A stretch of DNA of 64,000 bases from JBNNGK01 sp050268245 (GTDB taxonomy: Bacteria > Pseudomonadota > Gammaproteobacteria > Enterobacterales > Enterobacteriaceae): assembly GCF_050268245.1 (NCBI RefSeq), contig NZ_JBNNGK010000008.1, positions 134,733-198,732 of the forward strand, read 5' to 3'. Positions 32,445-39,943 of the stretch are shown piece after piece. The position numbers and the translations under genes are program-made. The notes under the pieces are model-generated. The model was not told where the DNA came from and did no database searches. It worked only from the letters and a program-made list of their open reading frames with translations. The first letter of the stretch is position 1, and the number at the start of each line of letters is the position of its first letter.

Positions 32445-33383
32445 TTATTTGATTTCTAAGACATCTAAACGTTGTGGTGTGGCGATTCCATCATCAGATT
32501 CTTCTGGTTGCCAGCCGACGGGACGTAACGGAATCTCTTCGCGATCGAAGGCTAAGTCACCACCGTCAATGACGTCACTATCATGATGAATACTCTTAAA
32601 ATCAAACAATTCAGTATCACACAAATGTGAAGGAACCACATTTTGCATAGCGCTGAACATGGTCTCAATGCGACCAGGATAGCGCTTATCCCAATCACGC
32701 AGCATTTCACCAATCACCTGGCGTTGCAGGTTAGGCTGCGAACCACATAGGTTGCAAGGAATAATCGGGTATTCTTTGGCAATGGCGAAACGCTCAATGT
32801 CTTTCTCGCGGCAGTAAGCCAGTGGACGAATGACCACGTGCTTGCCATCATCACTCATCAGCTTCGGTGGCATGCCTTTCATCTTGCCACCGTAGAACAT
32901 ATTGAGGAACAACGTTTGCAGAATGTCGTCGCGGTGATGACCCAGTGCGATTTTGGTCGCACCCAGCTCTGTCGCGGTACGGTACAGGATACCGCGGCGC
33001 AGGCGTGAACACAGAGAGCAGGTTGTTTTACCTTCCGGTATTTTCTCTTTCACGATGCCATAGGTATTTTCTTCGACAATCTTGTATTCCACGCCCAAGC
33101 TTTCAAGATAAGCGGGAAGAATGTGCTCAGGGAACCCCGGTTGTTTTTGATCGAGGTTAACCGCGATCAATGAGAAGTTGATCGGCGCACTTTGTTGAAG
33201 ATTGCGTAGAATCTCCAACATGGTGTAGCTGTCTTTACCGCCAGACAGGCAAACCATGATGCGGTCGCCTTCTTCTATCATATTAAAATCGGCAATGGCT
33301 TCACCTACGTTACGGCGAAGCCTTTTTTGCAACTTGTTGAGGTTATACTGTTCTTTTTGGCTAACTGATTGTTTTTCTGACAT
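32445..33383 (-). CDS. ttcA: tRNA 2-thiocytidine(32) synthetase TtcA
   Basis: 312 residues (E. coli 311). Thiolates C32 of some tRNAs, using ATP and an iron-sulfur cluster. The PP-loop SGGKDSYTM is near residue 55; the two CxxC motifs are CSLC (near 122) and CNLC (near 213). The start is ATG 33383 (MSEKQSVSQKEQYN); the upstream TTG at 33398 is rejected. In E. coli K-12 the Rac prophage sits in this gene; here it is intact and no prophage is seen. Confidence 0.96.
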   Translation of the reverse strand: MSEKQSVSQKEQYNLNKLQKRLRRNVGEAIADFNMIEEGDRIMVCLSGGKDSYTMLEILRNLQQSAPINFSLIAVNLDQKQPGFPEHILPAYLESLGVEYKIVEENTYGIVKEKIPEGKTTCSLCSRLRRGILYRTATELGATKIALGHHRDDILQTLFLNMFYGGKMKGMPPKLMSDDGKHVVIRPLAYCREKDIERFAIAKEYPIIPCNLCGSQPNLQRQVIGEMLRDWDKRYPGRIETMFSAMQNVVPSHLCDTELFDFKSIHHDSDVIDGGDLAFDREEIPLRPVGWQPEESDDGIATPQRLDVLEIK

Positions 33384-33978
33384 TTTACTGGTTCTCAAAT
33401 CTCAAAAGGGGCAATGTTGGGGCAAAATACTTGATAGAGCAAGTTGGGTGTTGAGCGTGTTTATCTGCTCAGTATTGGGTTTTGCGATCCCTGTTACGCG
33501 AATTGCATACACCATTTGCGCGTTATCATGCCCCATTTGGTTTGCGATAATGCGCCCGGTAACGACCAGTACGCAAAAGTATGCCGCGTATGGTACGGAT
33601 TACGACGACGAATGCCAGCGCGTTTTACTGTCCATGCTATCTGATGTTAATCGACGATAAACAATAGTACGGTTTTTACTCTATCTGATTTAAACATCCA
33701 TGGATTCCCCCCGATTCGATAGCTTATCGTTGAACTGCGTCACTCATCTATGTACAGATTCGCAATCTGTAGATGCCGTAATAGTGTCACGGTTCAGTAA
33801 ATCATCATTCAGAAAAAAAGGGGGCGTGCAAAGCGCCGAATGATAGTTTTCTCCGGCCGTTTGCCAGTTGAACAAAAGGTGAGCTTATCGAATTAACTGA
33901 ACAAACAGTAGACAACAAACGCTCTGCTTGGTCTTTCACCCATGACGGAGGACGTTTCGGTCATGGGCGAGGTGCTTG
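33384..33978. other. ttcA to phosphoethanolamine-transferase-like intergenic region
   Basis: About 600 bases with no convincing gene on either strand. It carries the ttcA promoter side and the 3' flank of the next gene, with a hairpin at 33938-33966. I see no tRNA, att site or repeat. It may hold decayed sequence. Confidence 0.45.
33938..33966 (-). terminator. Hairpin downstream of the phosphoethanolamine-transferase-like gene
   Basis: CCCATGAC / GTCATGGG, 8-bp perfect stem with a 13-base loop, 12 bases past the stop. No T run follows, so a terminator role is only possible. Confidence 0.35.
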
Positions 33979-35520
33979 TTAAACCGCTATATCGTTACCT
34001 AATGTATTGACATCTATCAGCTTAAAGTCCTTATCCATTACCTTAATCGCGTTTTCGCACGGTGCGTTGCTGAGGAAATCGCAGTGTTCTTTGATGTGTT
34101 TATCGCTGATGCGAATCCACTGCGAAAAAATAGCCACGAAATCAAAGCCTGAACGAAATTCTGATACGATGTTCCGTTGCGTGTCATCGTAACGTGTTAT
34201 CAGGAAAGGCGGCATAAATGCCTGTCGGTTTAGATCGTCATGTTCCATATACGCATCATCCATCCCTTTATTGAACTGACCTAGACCGTGATCGGCAAAG
34301 TAGAGCATTGACCACTTAGCGCCGATGTCAGTAGCATCGCGGGTTATTTGCTCCAACATGCGGTCGGTGTTTTTGATGCTCTGTATATAGCAGGAGAAAT
34401 CTTTAGATTTATAGAATTCATCGTACTCCCCATTCGTTCTGGCGCATGATTCAGGATGTGAACCAATCAAATGAACAACGATTAGTTTTTTCTGCGACTT
34501 ATCATTTAACGCCTCTTTAATTGAAGGCATTAGCGCGTGGTCAGGATAATAATGATGGTCGTTTGAATCCCCGCTCTTGATAAAATAACTCACATCTGCC
34601 TGCCGTCCAATATCGGCTACGGGTCCATCATAGGTGCCGAATCTTCCCTGATTTGAAAGCCAAAACGTTTTGTATCCTGCCTTTTTAGCCAGCCTGATGA
34701 TGCTGTTGTTATATTCGATACCTTCACTGCTGCGCGGGTAGAATGAGGCCGTCAGTGATGGCACCGTTGCAAAGCTTGGCGAGTAGTAGTTATTAAAGAA
34801 GATCCCATTAGCTCTCGAAAGAAATGGCGTATTGTTGCGCCCATACCCGTAGGCGTGCATATAGTCTCGGCGAACACTCTCGCCAACCACCATGATGTAG
34901 GTATCGTATTTACCGCCGCGATCAACGGGGTTCCACTCGTCCTGAGTGGCGAGCAAGTGTGCACTCATTTTTTCCTGCTCAGTGATTAATTTATAGGGTT
35001 TATAAATATCAGTGGTAAAACGCACTGGGGAGAAATTAAATGCGCGATATGATAAGGCATTTCCTTCCATATATGATATTGCAGGATTAAAAGAAACGAT
35101 AACAACGGCGGTGAGCATCATAAATGAAACTGCGCGACTTTTAAGTCTACTAATACCGCCAGATACCGCGATGCAGGTGAATCCTAGAACGATAATCAAG
35201 AGTGAAAGAATGATGCTTGATACTGGGATAAGCCGGATAAATTCTAGGCATTCCGATACGCTGGTATAACGCGCGGCGGCTACGGTATTCACCGACGGGG
35301 GGCCATATTTTACAGCAGTAGGAAGATAGGCTGCGGAAATAATGCTTAAAATAAAAACGATAACACTGCCGGCAACACGTGAAGCCCGAAATGCAAGCAT
35401 CACCAGTATCGCCAAGGCGATGACGTAGCCAGGTCTGATCGCGTACCCATAAGAAAAATTCAGCAGTATTGACCAAAAAATAAAAGCAATAAAAATAATT
35501 ACGTTTTTATGTTGTTTCAT
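33979..35520 (-). CDS. Phosphoethanolamine-transferase-like sulfatase-fold membrane protein (YhbX/EptA type)
   Basis: 513 residues. Five hydrophobic segments in the first 150 residues are followed by a periplasmic sulfatase-fold domain. Alkaline-phosphatase superfamily metal sites are visible: VVGESVRRDYMHAYGY (near residue 215), the nucleophile-region SPSFATVPSLTASF (near 250) and FADHGLGQFNKG (near 420). Relatives move phosphoethanolamine from phosphatidylethanolamine to lipid A, LPS core or periplasmic glucans; the acceptor here is unknown. The gene is richer in A+T than its neighbours and stands alone between ttcA and a nifJ remnant, so horizontal gain is possible. If lipid A were the target it would affect polymyxin sensitivity (inference). 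Confidence 0.82.
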   Translation of the reverse strand: MKQHKNVIIFIAFIFWSILLNFSYGYAIRPGYVIALAILVMLAFRASRVAGSVIVFILSIISAAYLPTAVKYGPPSVNTVAAARYTSVSECLEFIRLIPVSSIILSLLIIVLGFTCIAVSGGISRLKSRAVSFMMLTAVVIVSFNPAISYMEGNALSYRAFNFSPVRFTTDIYKPYKLITEQEKMSAHLLATQDEWNPVDRGGKYDTYIMVVGESVRRDYMHAYGYGRNNTPFLSRANGIFFNNYYSPSFATVPSLTASFYPRSSEGIEYNNSIIRLAKKAGYKTFWLSNQGRFGTYDGPVADIGRQADVSYFIKSGDSNDHHYYPDHALMPSIKEALNDKSQKKLIVVHLIGSHPESCARTNGEYDEFYKSKDFSCYIQSIKNTDRMLEQITRDATDIGAKWSMLYFADHGLGQFNKGMDDAYMEHDDLNRQAFMPPFLITRYDDTQRNIVSEFRSGFDFVAIFSQWIRISDKHIKEHCDFLSNAPCENAIKVMDKDFKLIDVNTLGNDIAV

Positions 35521-35807
35521 CCGTGACTATTCTTTGTGTGTGGAGTGATAAAATAAGAATTAATTTTATCACTTTTCCTATTCCAATTTGATAAACAATC
35601 ATAAAACCAGGTGGTTAACGCTGTGCATTTAGTGTTCAAATAAAGGTGGCGGCATCGTCTGACACAAAGATAACGAGAGAGTCGGGGATTCATGCAGTGA
35701 ATTGAGAGGAGAGGTTGGGCGAAACGGTCGCCGGTACAGGTGCGAGTCGCTACTTATCGATTAACGGTCGTGGCAAACCCGCGTTATGCCAGACCCGATG
35801 GGTTTCG
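35521..35807. other. Promoter side of the phosphoethanolamine-transferase-like gene
   Basis: About 290 bases, AT-rich next to the gene start. No gene recognised. It ends at the nifJ remnant. Confidence 0.4.
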
Positions 35808-36112
35808 CTACTCTGTTGTGGAGTCAGCTGTTTTACCCGCCAACAAGCGCAAGAAATCGTATTTTTCTTTCAGCTCTTTTTCTGCTGCTTGATATAACGC
35901 GCTGGCAACCTCTGGCTGCTGGCTATTCAGCCGTCGGAAACGTTGCTCATTGAGCAGCGTGGCGCTCAGCTCACTATTCGGCGGCCGCGAATCTAGCGAC
36001 AATGCCATTTGTCCTTGCTGAGTGCGGCGGGGGGCAAAGCGATATAGCGGCCAGAAGCCCGTTGCGCCCTTAGCGAGATTTGTGCCACGTACACATAGCC
36101 ATACATCATCAT
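35808..36112 (-). pseudogene. nifJ: Remnant of nifJ/ydbK (pyruvate:flavodoxin oxidoreductase), C-terminal end only
   Basis: On the minus strand, about 85 codons read GATGFWPLYRFAPRRTQQG..., LSLDSRPP, NEQRFRRLNSQQPEVASALYQAAEKELKEKYDFLRLLAG, then a stop. This is the typical C-terminus of pyruvate:ferredoxin/flavodoxin oxidoreductases (GxWPLYRY, LDSK-P, then a helical tail). Just upstream a second frame reads MMYGYVYVAQISL, also compatible with the family, so a frameshift is likely near 36070. An in-frame TAA at 36129-36131 and the absence of the other ~1100 residues show the gene is dead. Position supports it: in E. coli ydbK directly precedes ydbJ, hslJ and ldhA, as here apart from two inserted genes. 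Confidence 0.85.
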
Positions 36113-36401
36113 ACTGTTGCCAAGATTTTTACATCTGTCGTCATCATTTAGCGGTACCTTTTGGCTCAAAGATCTGCAAAAACACAGTGTTGCAGCAATA
36201 ATTAAAGTCTAGCAGAGCCAATTTGGCGTTCTTTATCGTAATTGTGTGACAGGAGGGCGTTTCATTAATCGCAGTTGTAAGTTCATATTTCTTCCAACAA
36301 AGTTGCGTTATCGTAGGGAAAACGCGTGCAAGTTTAACGATAATTTAATTGTTTACCGCCATACTGGTAGTTGGGTTTACTGTTAATAGAAGAGTTATTT
36401 A
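36113..36401. other. Upstream region of the emrE-like gene
   Basis: About 290 bases with no gene or recognised operator. The emrE-like gene has only a weak ribosome site (GAAGAG, about 36388). Confidence 0.4.
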
Positions 36402-36734
36402 ATGACAGGATTTATGTATTTAACCGTGGCGATTATTGCCGAAGTCATTGCAACAACCATGTTGAAAGCCTCTGAGGGCTTTACCCGTTTGTGGCCGTCG
36501 TTGCTGGTGGTTTTGGGTTATGGCGTGGCATTTTGGGGGCTATCGATGGTAGTTAAGACCATGCCACTCGGGATCGTCTATGCAATATGGTCTGGTATGG
36601 GGATTGTACTGGTGTCAATTGCTGCCGTCTTTGTCTATAACCAAAAACTCGACTGGCCGGCGATTATTGGGATGGTGTTAATCATTACCGGCGTGTTAGT
36701 CATTAATTTATTATCAAAAACCAGCGCACACTGA
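36402..36734 (+). CDS. Small multidrug resistance (EmrE-like) efflux protein
   Basis: 110 residues, four membrane helices, same length as E. coli EmrE and close to it (AEVIATTMLKASEGFTRLWPS; VYAIWSGMGIVLVS; IGMVLIITGVLVINLLS). The membrane-embedded glutamate that binds substrate and protons is kept (Glu14, in IIAEVIATT). It exports lipophilic cations by proton antiport as an antiparallel dimer; the substrates here are unknown. Sits in a variable stretch between the nifJ remnant and mgtC-like gene. Confidence 0.92.
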   Translation: MTGFMYLTVAIIAEVIATTMLKASEGFTRLWPSLLVVLGYGVAFWGLSMVVKTMPLGIVYAIWSGMGIVLVSIAAVFVYNQKLDWPAIIGMVLIITGVLVINLLSKTSAH

Positions 36735-36768
36735 GTGCTATTCTATCTGGTGCTCAGCGGCAATTGGA

Positions 36769-37425
36769 TCACCGAATGTCCAAACTGTGAACGCCGCTGA
36801 CTGCCATTATTTGTTGGTAAATATCGGCGACTTGCCTTTTTGGTGACAGTGTAACTTCCATTGAGAGCTCGCAACGCTCCATTTCCCCATCACGCTGAGT
36901 CACCGAAAGCTGTGCCGGGCGAATACGCATTTTCTGCAATGCTAATAATACGGTGGGTACGCTGTGCGGCGTTAATTGCAATACCATAAAGTGATGATGG
37001 CCAATGAGCCGATTACTTAATTGGCGGAAAACCTCCAGTACAACTAAGGTCATCATAGTGCCGTAAATACCGATTTCATATAATCCACTGCCGATGACTA
37101 AACCAATCGCTGCCGTTACCCATAAACCTGCTGCGGTGGTCAAACCTTTCACCACTTGCTTTTGAATCATGATCGTACCGGCACCGAGGAAGCCCATACC
37201 GCTGACTACTTGCGCGGCAACGCGGCTTGGATCTAACCCAACGTGGGGCTGATTCAGTAAATCGTCAAACCCGTATTTGGAGACGATCATGAACATAGCG
37301 CTGCCGATACCCACCAAAATATGCGTCCGCAGTCCGGCTTCTTTTGCTCGAAGTTGTCGCTCGATACCGATCAAACCGCCTAATGCCCCGGCAAGTGCAA
37401 TTCGCAGAAGTAAGTCACTAATCAT
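36769..37425 (-). CDS. MgtC/YhiD family membrane protein
   Basis: 218 residues. Four hydrophobic segments in the first 135 residues with the family hallmarks GGLIGIERQLRAKEAGLRTHILV, VVSGMGFLGAGTIM and GLTTAAGLWVTAAIGL, then a C-terminal ACT-like soluble domain (about 145-218). In Salmonella MgtC aids growth at low magnesium and in macrophages by inhibiting the F1Fo ATPase; this gene lacks the mgtB neighbour, so it may instead be a YhiD-like general member. Convergent with the emrE-like gene. Confidence 0.88.
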   Translation of the reverse strand: MISDLLLRIALAGALGGLIGIERQLRAKEAGLRTHILVGIGSAMFMIVSKYGFDDLLNQPHVGLDPSRVAAQVVSGMGFLGAGTIMIQKQVVKGLTTAAGLWVTAAIGLVIGSGLYEIGIYGTMMTLVVLEVFRQLSNRLIGHHHFMVLQLTPHSVPTVLLALQKMRIRPAQLSVTQRDGEMERCELSMEVTLSPKRQVADIYQQIMAVSGVHSLDIR

Positions 37426-37617
37426 AAATAATTCCCTATATCGATAATCAACGCTCGGTCAGTGTAAAAAATTCAAAATAACTGCTGATGTATATTCTCA
37501 TTGTTTGATTAACAGGCTAGATTAAACAAGTTTGCTTAAATAATAGTTATACCAATAGGTAAAAAGACACATTCTTGTTATTTACCGCAGCGTGATACCC
37601 GGCTCAGGAGAAAAACA

Positions 37618-37878
37618 ATGGCAAGGCAAAAAGGGTGGCTGGTTTGCACCGTGATGATGCTGGCTGCATGCAGCAGTAATCATGAAGAACCACAACAGCA
37701 AGGAACTAGCGCCAAAATTAATCACTTACCGACCAGCGCACACTGTGCCAGCGTAGGTGGAATCACAACCATTGCGCACACGTTAAACGGCGAAGCAGTC
37801 AGAATGTGCCAAATGCCAAATGGTAAACAGTGTGAAGAGTGGGCATTAGGCCAAGGGGCCTGTGCTGACGCCAGTTAA
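37618..37878 (+). CDS. ydbJ: DUF333 family lipoprotein YdbJ
   Basis: 86 residues. Lipoprotein signal with lipobox MMLAAC near residue 18. The DUF333 module (HCASVGGITTIAHTLNGEAVRMCQMPNGKQCEEWALGQGAC) carries the conserved four cysteines that probably form two disulfides in the periplasm. Function unknown. Located beside hslJ and ldhA as in E. coli, but here it is convergent with hslJ. CAGGAGA precedes the ATG. Confidence 0.87.
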   Translation: MARQKGWLVCTVMMLAACSSNHEEPQQQGTSAKINHLPTSAHCASVGGITTIAHTLNGEAVRMCQMPNGKQCEEWALGQGACADAS

Positions 37879-37884
37879 TGGAAT

Positions 37885-37907
37885 CCCAGGCCACGTAGCA
37901 GCCTGGG
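37885..37907. terminator. Hairpin between ydbJ and hslJ
   Basis: CCCAGGC / GCCTGGG, 7-bp stem with a 9-base loop, between convergent genes. No T run. Confidence 0.45.
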
Positions 37908-37914
37908 GAGGCTA

Positions 37915-38352
37915 TTAGTATACCCAGTCTTTCAGGGTGTAAATCAGGGTATGGTTACCGTCGCTCAGCGTTAACTGCTGTTGTTGCAGGCTAACCTTGG
38001 CACCATTGTGTAACACTGAGCCAATGATTTGATCCCATTGGTTACGCTGCGGATCGCTACACATCATGCGCGTTGTCGCCAGACCTTTCACGGTCAGTAC
38101 GCCGTTATCCAACTGACCATTACCGAAGAAACGGTTGCACATAGAGCCGGAAACATGCAGCTTTTCGCCAAACTCAATACTCGGCCCTTTTCCTTGCTGG
38201 GCATTGGCGGCTATGCCGTCCACACTTTGCAGCACAAAGTTGTGATGTATCAGGTCGCTTTCACTTACCTTGTTATTCACGGGTTTATTTTGGCTCATAC
38301 CACATCCTGCTAACAGCATGGTGGCTAATGCCACCGAAAGTAATTTCTTCAT
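37915..38352 (-). CDS. hslJ: Heat-inducible lipoprotein HslJ (META domain)
   Basis: 145 residues. Lipobox MLLAGC near residue 15, then a META/DUF306 domain with GEKLHVSGSMCNRFFGNGQLDNGVL and MMCSDPQRNQWDQII, the conserved cysteine pair. In E. coli HslJ is outer-membrane associated and linked to novobiocin resistance. ATG 38352 with GGAGA upstream; the frame extends upstream into ldhA but has no family match. It lies 13 bases after ldhA, so the two share a transcript. Confidence 0.92.
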   Translation of the reverse strand: MKKLLSVALATMLLAGCGMSQNKPVNNKVSESDLIHHNFVLQSVDGIAANAQQGKGPSIEFGEKLHVSGSMCNRFFGNGQLDNGVLTVKGLATTRMMCSDPQRNQWDQIIGSVLHNGAKVSLQQQQLTLSDGNHTLIYTLKDWVY

Positions 38353-38365
38353 TTTATCTCCATCG

Positions 38366-39358
38366 TTAATTGTGTAACTGATTGACACAAGGAGCGTTGC
38401 GCAACAGTTGGTCGATATTATTCAGCGTCGTTTGCGAAATGCTGGTCAACGCTTCTTCGGTCAGGAAAGCCTGATGTCCGGTAAATAGTACGTTATGGCA
38501 GGCTGACAAGCGGCGGAAAATATCGTCCTGAATGACGTCGTTAGATTTGTCTTCGAAAAACAGGTCGCGCTCGTTTTCGTAGACGTCCATGCCCAACGCG
38601 CCGATTTTTTGCTGTTTCAGCGCATCAATGGCGGCAGAGGAGTCGATCAAGCCGCCGCGACTGGTGTTAATCACCATGACGCCATCTTTCATCATTGAAA
38701 ATGCTTCGGCGTTAAGCAGATGATGGTTTTCGGGAGTGAGTGGACAGTGCAGGGTAATGACATCTGATTGCGCGTACAGTGTTTTCAAATCGACATATTC
38801 TGCGCCTAACGCTAGAGCCTGATCGCTGGGGTATGGATCGTACGCCAGTAGTTTCATGCCGAAGCCCTTAAGAATACGCATCGTTGCCACGCCAATCTTA
38901 CCGGTACCAATTATCCCCGCAGTGCGGTTATGCATATTAAAACCGATCAGTCCTTCTAGCGAGAAGTTGGCATCGCGGGTGCGTTGATAGGCTCGATGAA
39001 TACGGCGATTTAAGCACATCATTAAGCCTACTGCGTGTTCCGCGACGGCCTCCGGCGAGTAAGCAGGGACGCGTACCACTTTGATACCCAATGCCTTCGC
39101 CGCGTCCAAATCGACATTATTGAAACCGGCACAGCGCAACGCCAGGATTTCAACGCCCAGCGCGGCCAGTTCTTCCAGAACTTCACGGCTGCCATCGTCA
39201 TTGACGAAGATGCATACGGCTTTGCACCCCGCGGCCGTTTTGGCGGTTTTTTTACTGAGCAGAAAATCAAAAAACTCAAGCTCATAACCAAACTGTTGGT
39301 TCACCAGTTCTAGATATTTGCGGTCATACTGTTTAGTGCTGTATATCGCCAGTTTCAT
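38366..39358 (-). CDS. ldhA: Fermentative D-lactate dehydrogenase
   Basis: 330 residues (E. coli 329). Reduces pyruvate to D-lactate with NADH under fermentation. D-2-hydroxyacid dehydrogenase family: the NAD fold GIIGTGKIG near residue 150, the catalytic Arg in INTSRGGLID (near 235), and the catalytic His in LFTGHQAFLTEEAL (near 296). A good sigma-70 promoter lies about 30 bases upstream. Co-transcribed with hslJ. Confidence 0.97.
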   Translation of the reverse strand: MKLAIYSTKQYDRKYLELVNQQFGYELEFFDFLLSKKTAKTAAGCKAVCIFVNDDGSREVLEELAALGVEILALRCAGFNNVDLDAAKALGIKVVRVPAYSPEAVAEHAVGLMMCLNRRIHRAYQRTRDANFSLEGLIGFNMHNRTAGIIGTGKIGVATMRILKGFGMKLLAYDPYPSDQALALGAEYVDLKTLYAQSDVITLHCPLTPENHHLLNAEAFSMMKDGVMVINTSRGGLIDSSAAIDALKQQKIGALGMDVYENERDLFFEDKSNDVIQDDIFRRLSACHNVLFTGHQAFLTEEALTSISQTTLNNIDQLLRNAPCVNQLHN

Positions 39359-39387
39359 TAGGGTTTCTCCAGCGTAATTTTGCCCCG

Positions 39388-39416
39388 ATTTTAACCGATT
39401 TTGCTAATATTGACAA
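39388..39416 (-). promoter_or_regulatory. Sigma-70 promoter of ldhA
   Basis: On the minus strand TTGTCA (39411-39416) and TAAAAT (39388-39393) are 17 bases apart, each one mismatch from consensus. The start site would be near 39381, giving a leader of about 22 bases. Confidence 0.75.
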
Positions 39417-39603
39417 TTACTTAGCGTCTAACATGGTGGGGGTAATGCGTAAGCAACCTGATGCGGCAATGTTTCCTGCTTACCTGCTAAGCATAGATAA
39501 CAATTCAGATGCTCAATAACCGAGCTATAGCGAGGCGTCACCGTGCGAATCCTAATGCGTGGGCATAACGGCGTGAATCAAATTGGGAATTGACCGCAAG
39601 GGA

Positions 39604-39680
39604 CAAAAAAATCCCCACGCGAGGTGGGGAAATGGCTTCTTCACATATACCCAGCATAGCAAGACTGGAGGTATACAGCG
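39604..39680 (-). ncRNA. Candidate antisense RNA (type I antitoxin) opposite the small hydrophobic peptide
   Basis: A consensus -10 box TATAAT on the minus strand (39686-39691) would start an RNA near 39679; no convincing -35 is seen. An intrinsic terminator follows: stem CCCCAC / GTGGGG, 5-base loop, then seven T (39605-39629 in plus coordinates). The resulting ~76-nt RNA contains CCTCC, perfectly complementary to the GGAGG ribosome site of the peptide on the plus strand, plus its leader hairpin. Such an antisense RNA would block translation and expose the duplex to RNase III. No known RNA family was recognised; the terminator is the strongest part of the evidence. Confidence 0.55.
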
Positions 39681-39748
39681 TGCTTATTATAATCATTTCA
39701 AAACTAATAATTTTATTGAGTAATCACAATAGTAAAATTCTGAAATAG
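39680..39748 (+). CDS. Candidate type I toxin: 22-residue hydrophobic peptide
   Basis: GTG start with a perfect GGAGG eight bases upstream (39667-39671). The peptide begins MLIIIISKLIILL and ends SNHNSKILK: one short hydrophobic helix and a positively charged tail, as in Ibs, ShoB and TisB toxins. The ribosome site sits within a leader hairpin (39646-39654 with 39665-39675, including TATACC / GGTATA), which would limit translation, a feature of several type I toxin mRNAs. The overlapping minus-strand RNA would be the antitoxin. No toxin-mRNA promoter was securely found. AT-rich sequence yields hydrophobic frames by chance, so the call rests on the combination of signals. Confidence 0.5.
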   Translation: MLIIIISKLIILLSNHNSKILK

Positions 39749-39943
39749 TGACGATTCCGTCGTCTAATATGTAAGCAAACCCTACAAGAGCGGAATAAAC
39801 GTCGGTGAAAAATGCTCAAACAGTTGCAGTACGCTATATGCGACTTCACGCTGGTTTAAAATCATGACATCATAATTTCCCTTTCTGGCATAGACTTAAC
39901 GCATCCTCGCATGTGCCTAACTCAGGAATGAAACAATCATTTA

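Larger units (their letters stand above)
39359..39943. other. ldhA-ydbH divergent intergenic region
   Basis: About 585 bases. It holds the ldhA promoter, the toxin-antitoxin candidate, and downstream (39749-39943) the ydbH leader with no further recognised signal. Confidence 0.6.

Noticed and set aside
32445..33383. A Rac-like prophage or attachment site in ttcA
   Set aside because: ttcA is intact from start to stop and no integrase or phage gene lies nearby.
33256..33660. A 134-codon plus-strand frame overlapping the ttcA start
   Set aside because: Half of it is antisense to ttcA, it matches no family and has no ribosome site.
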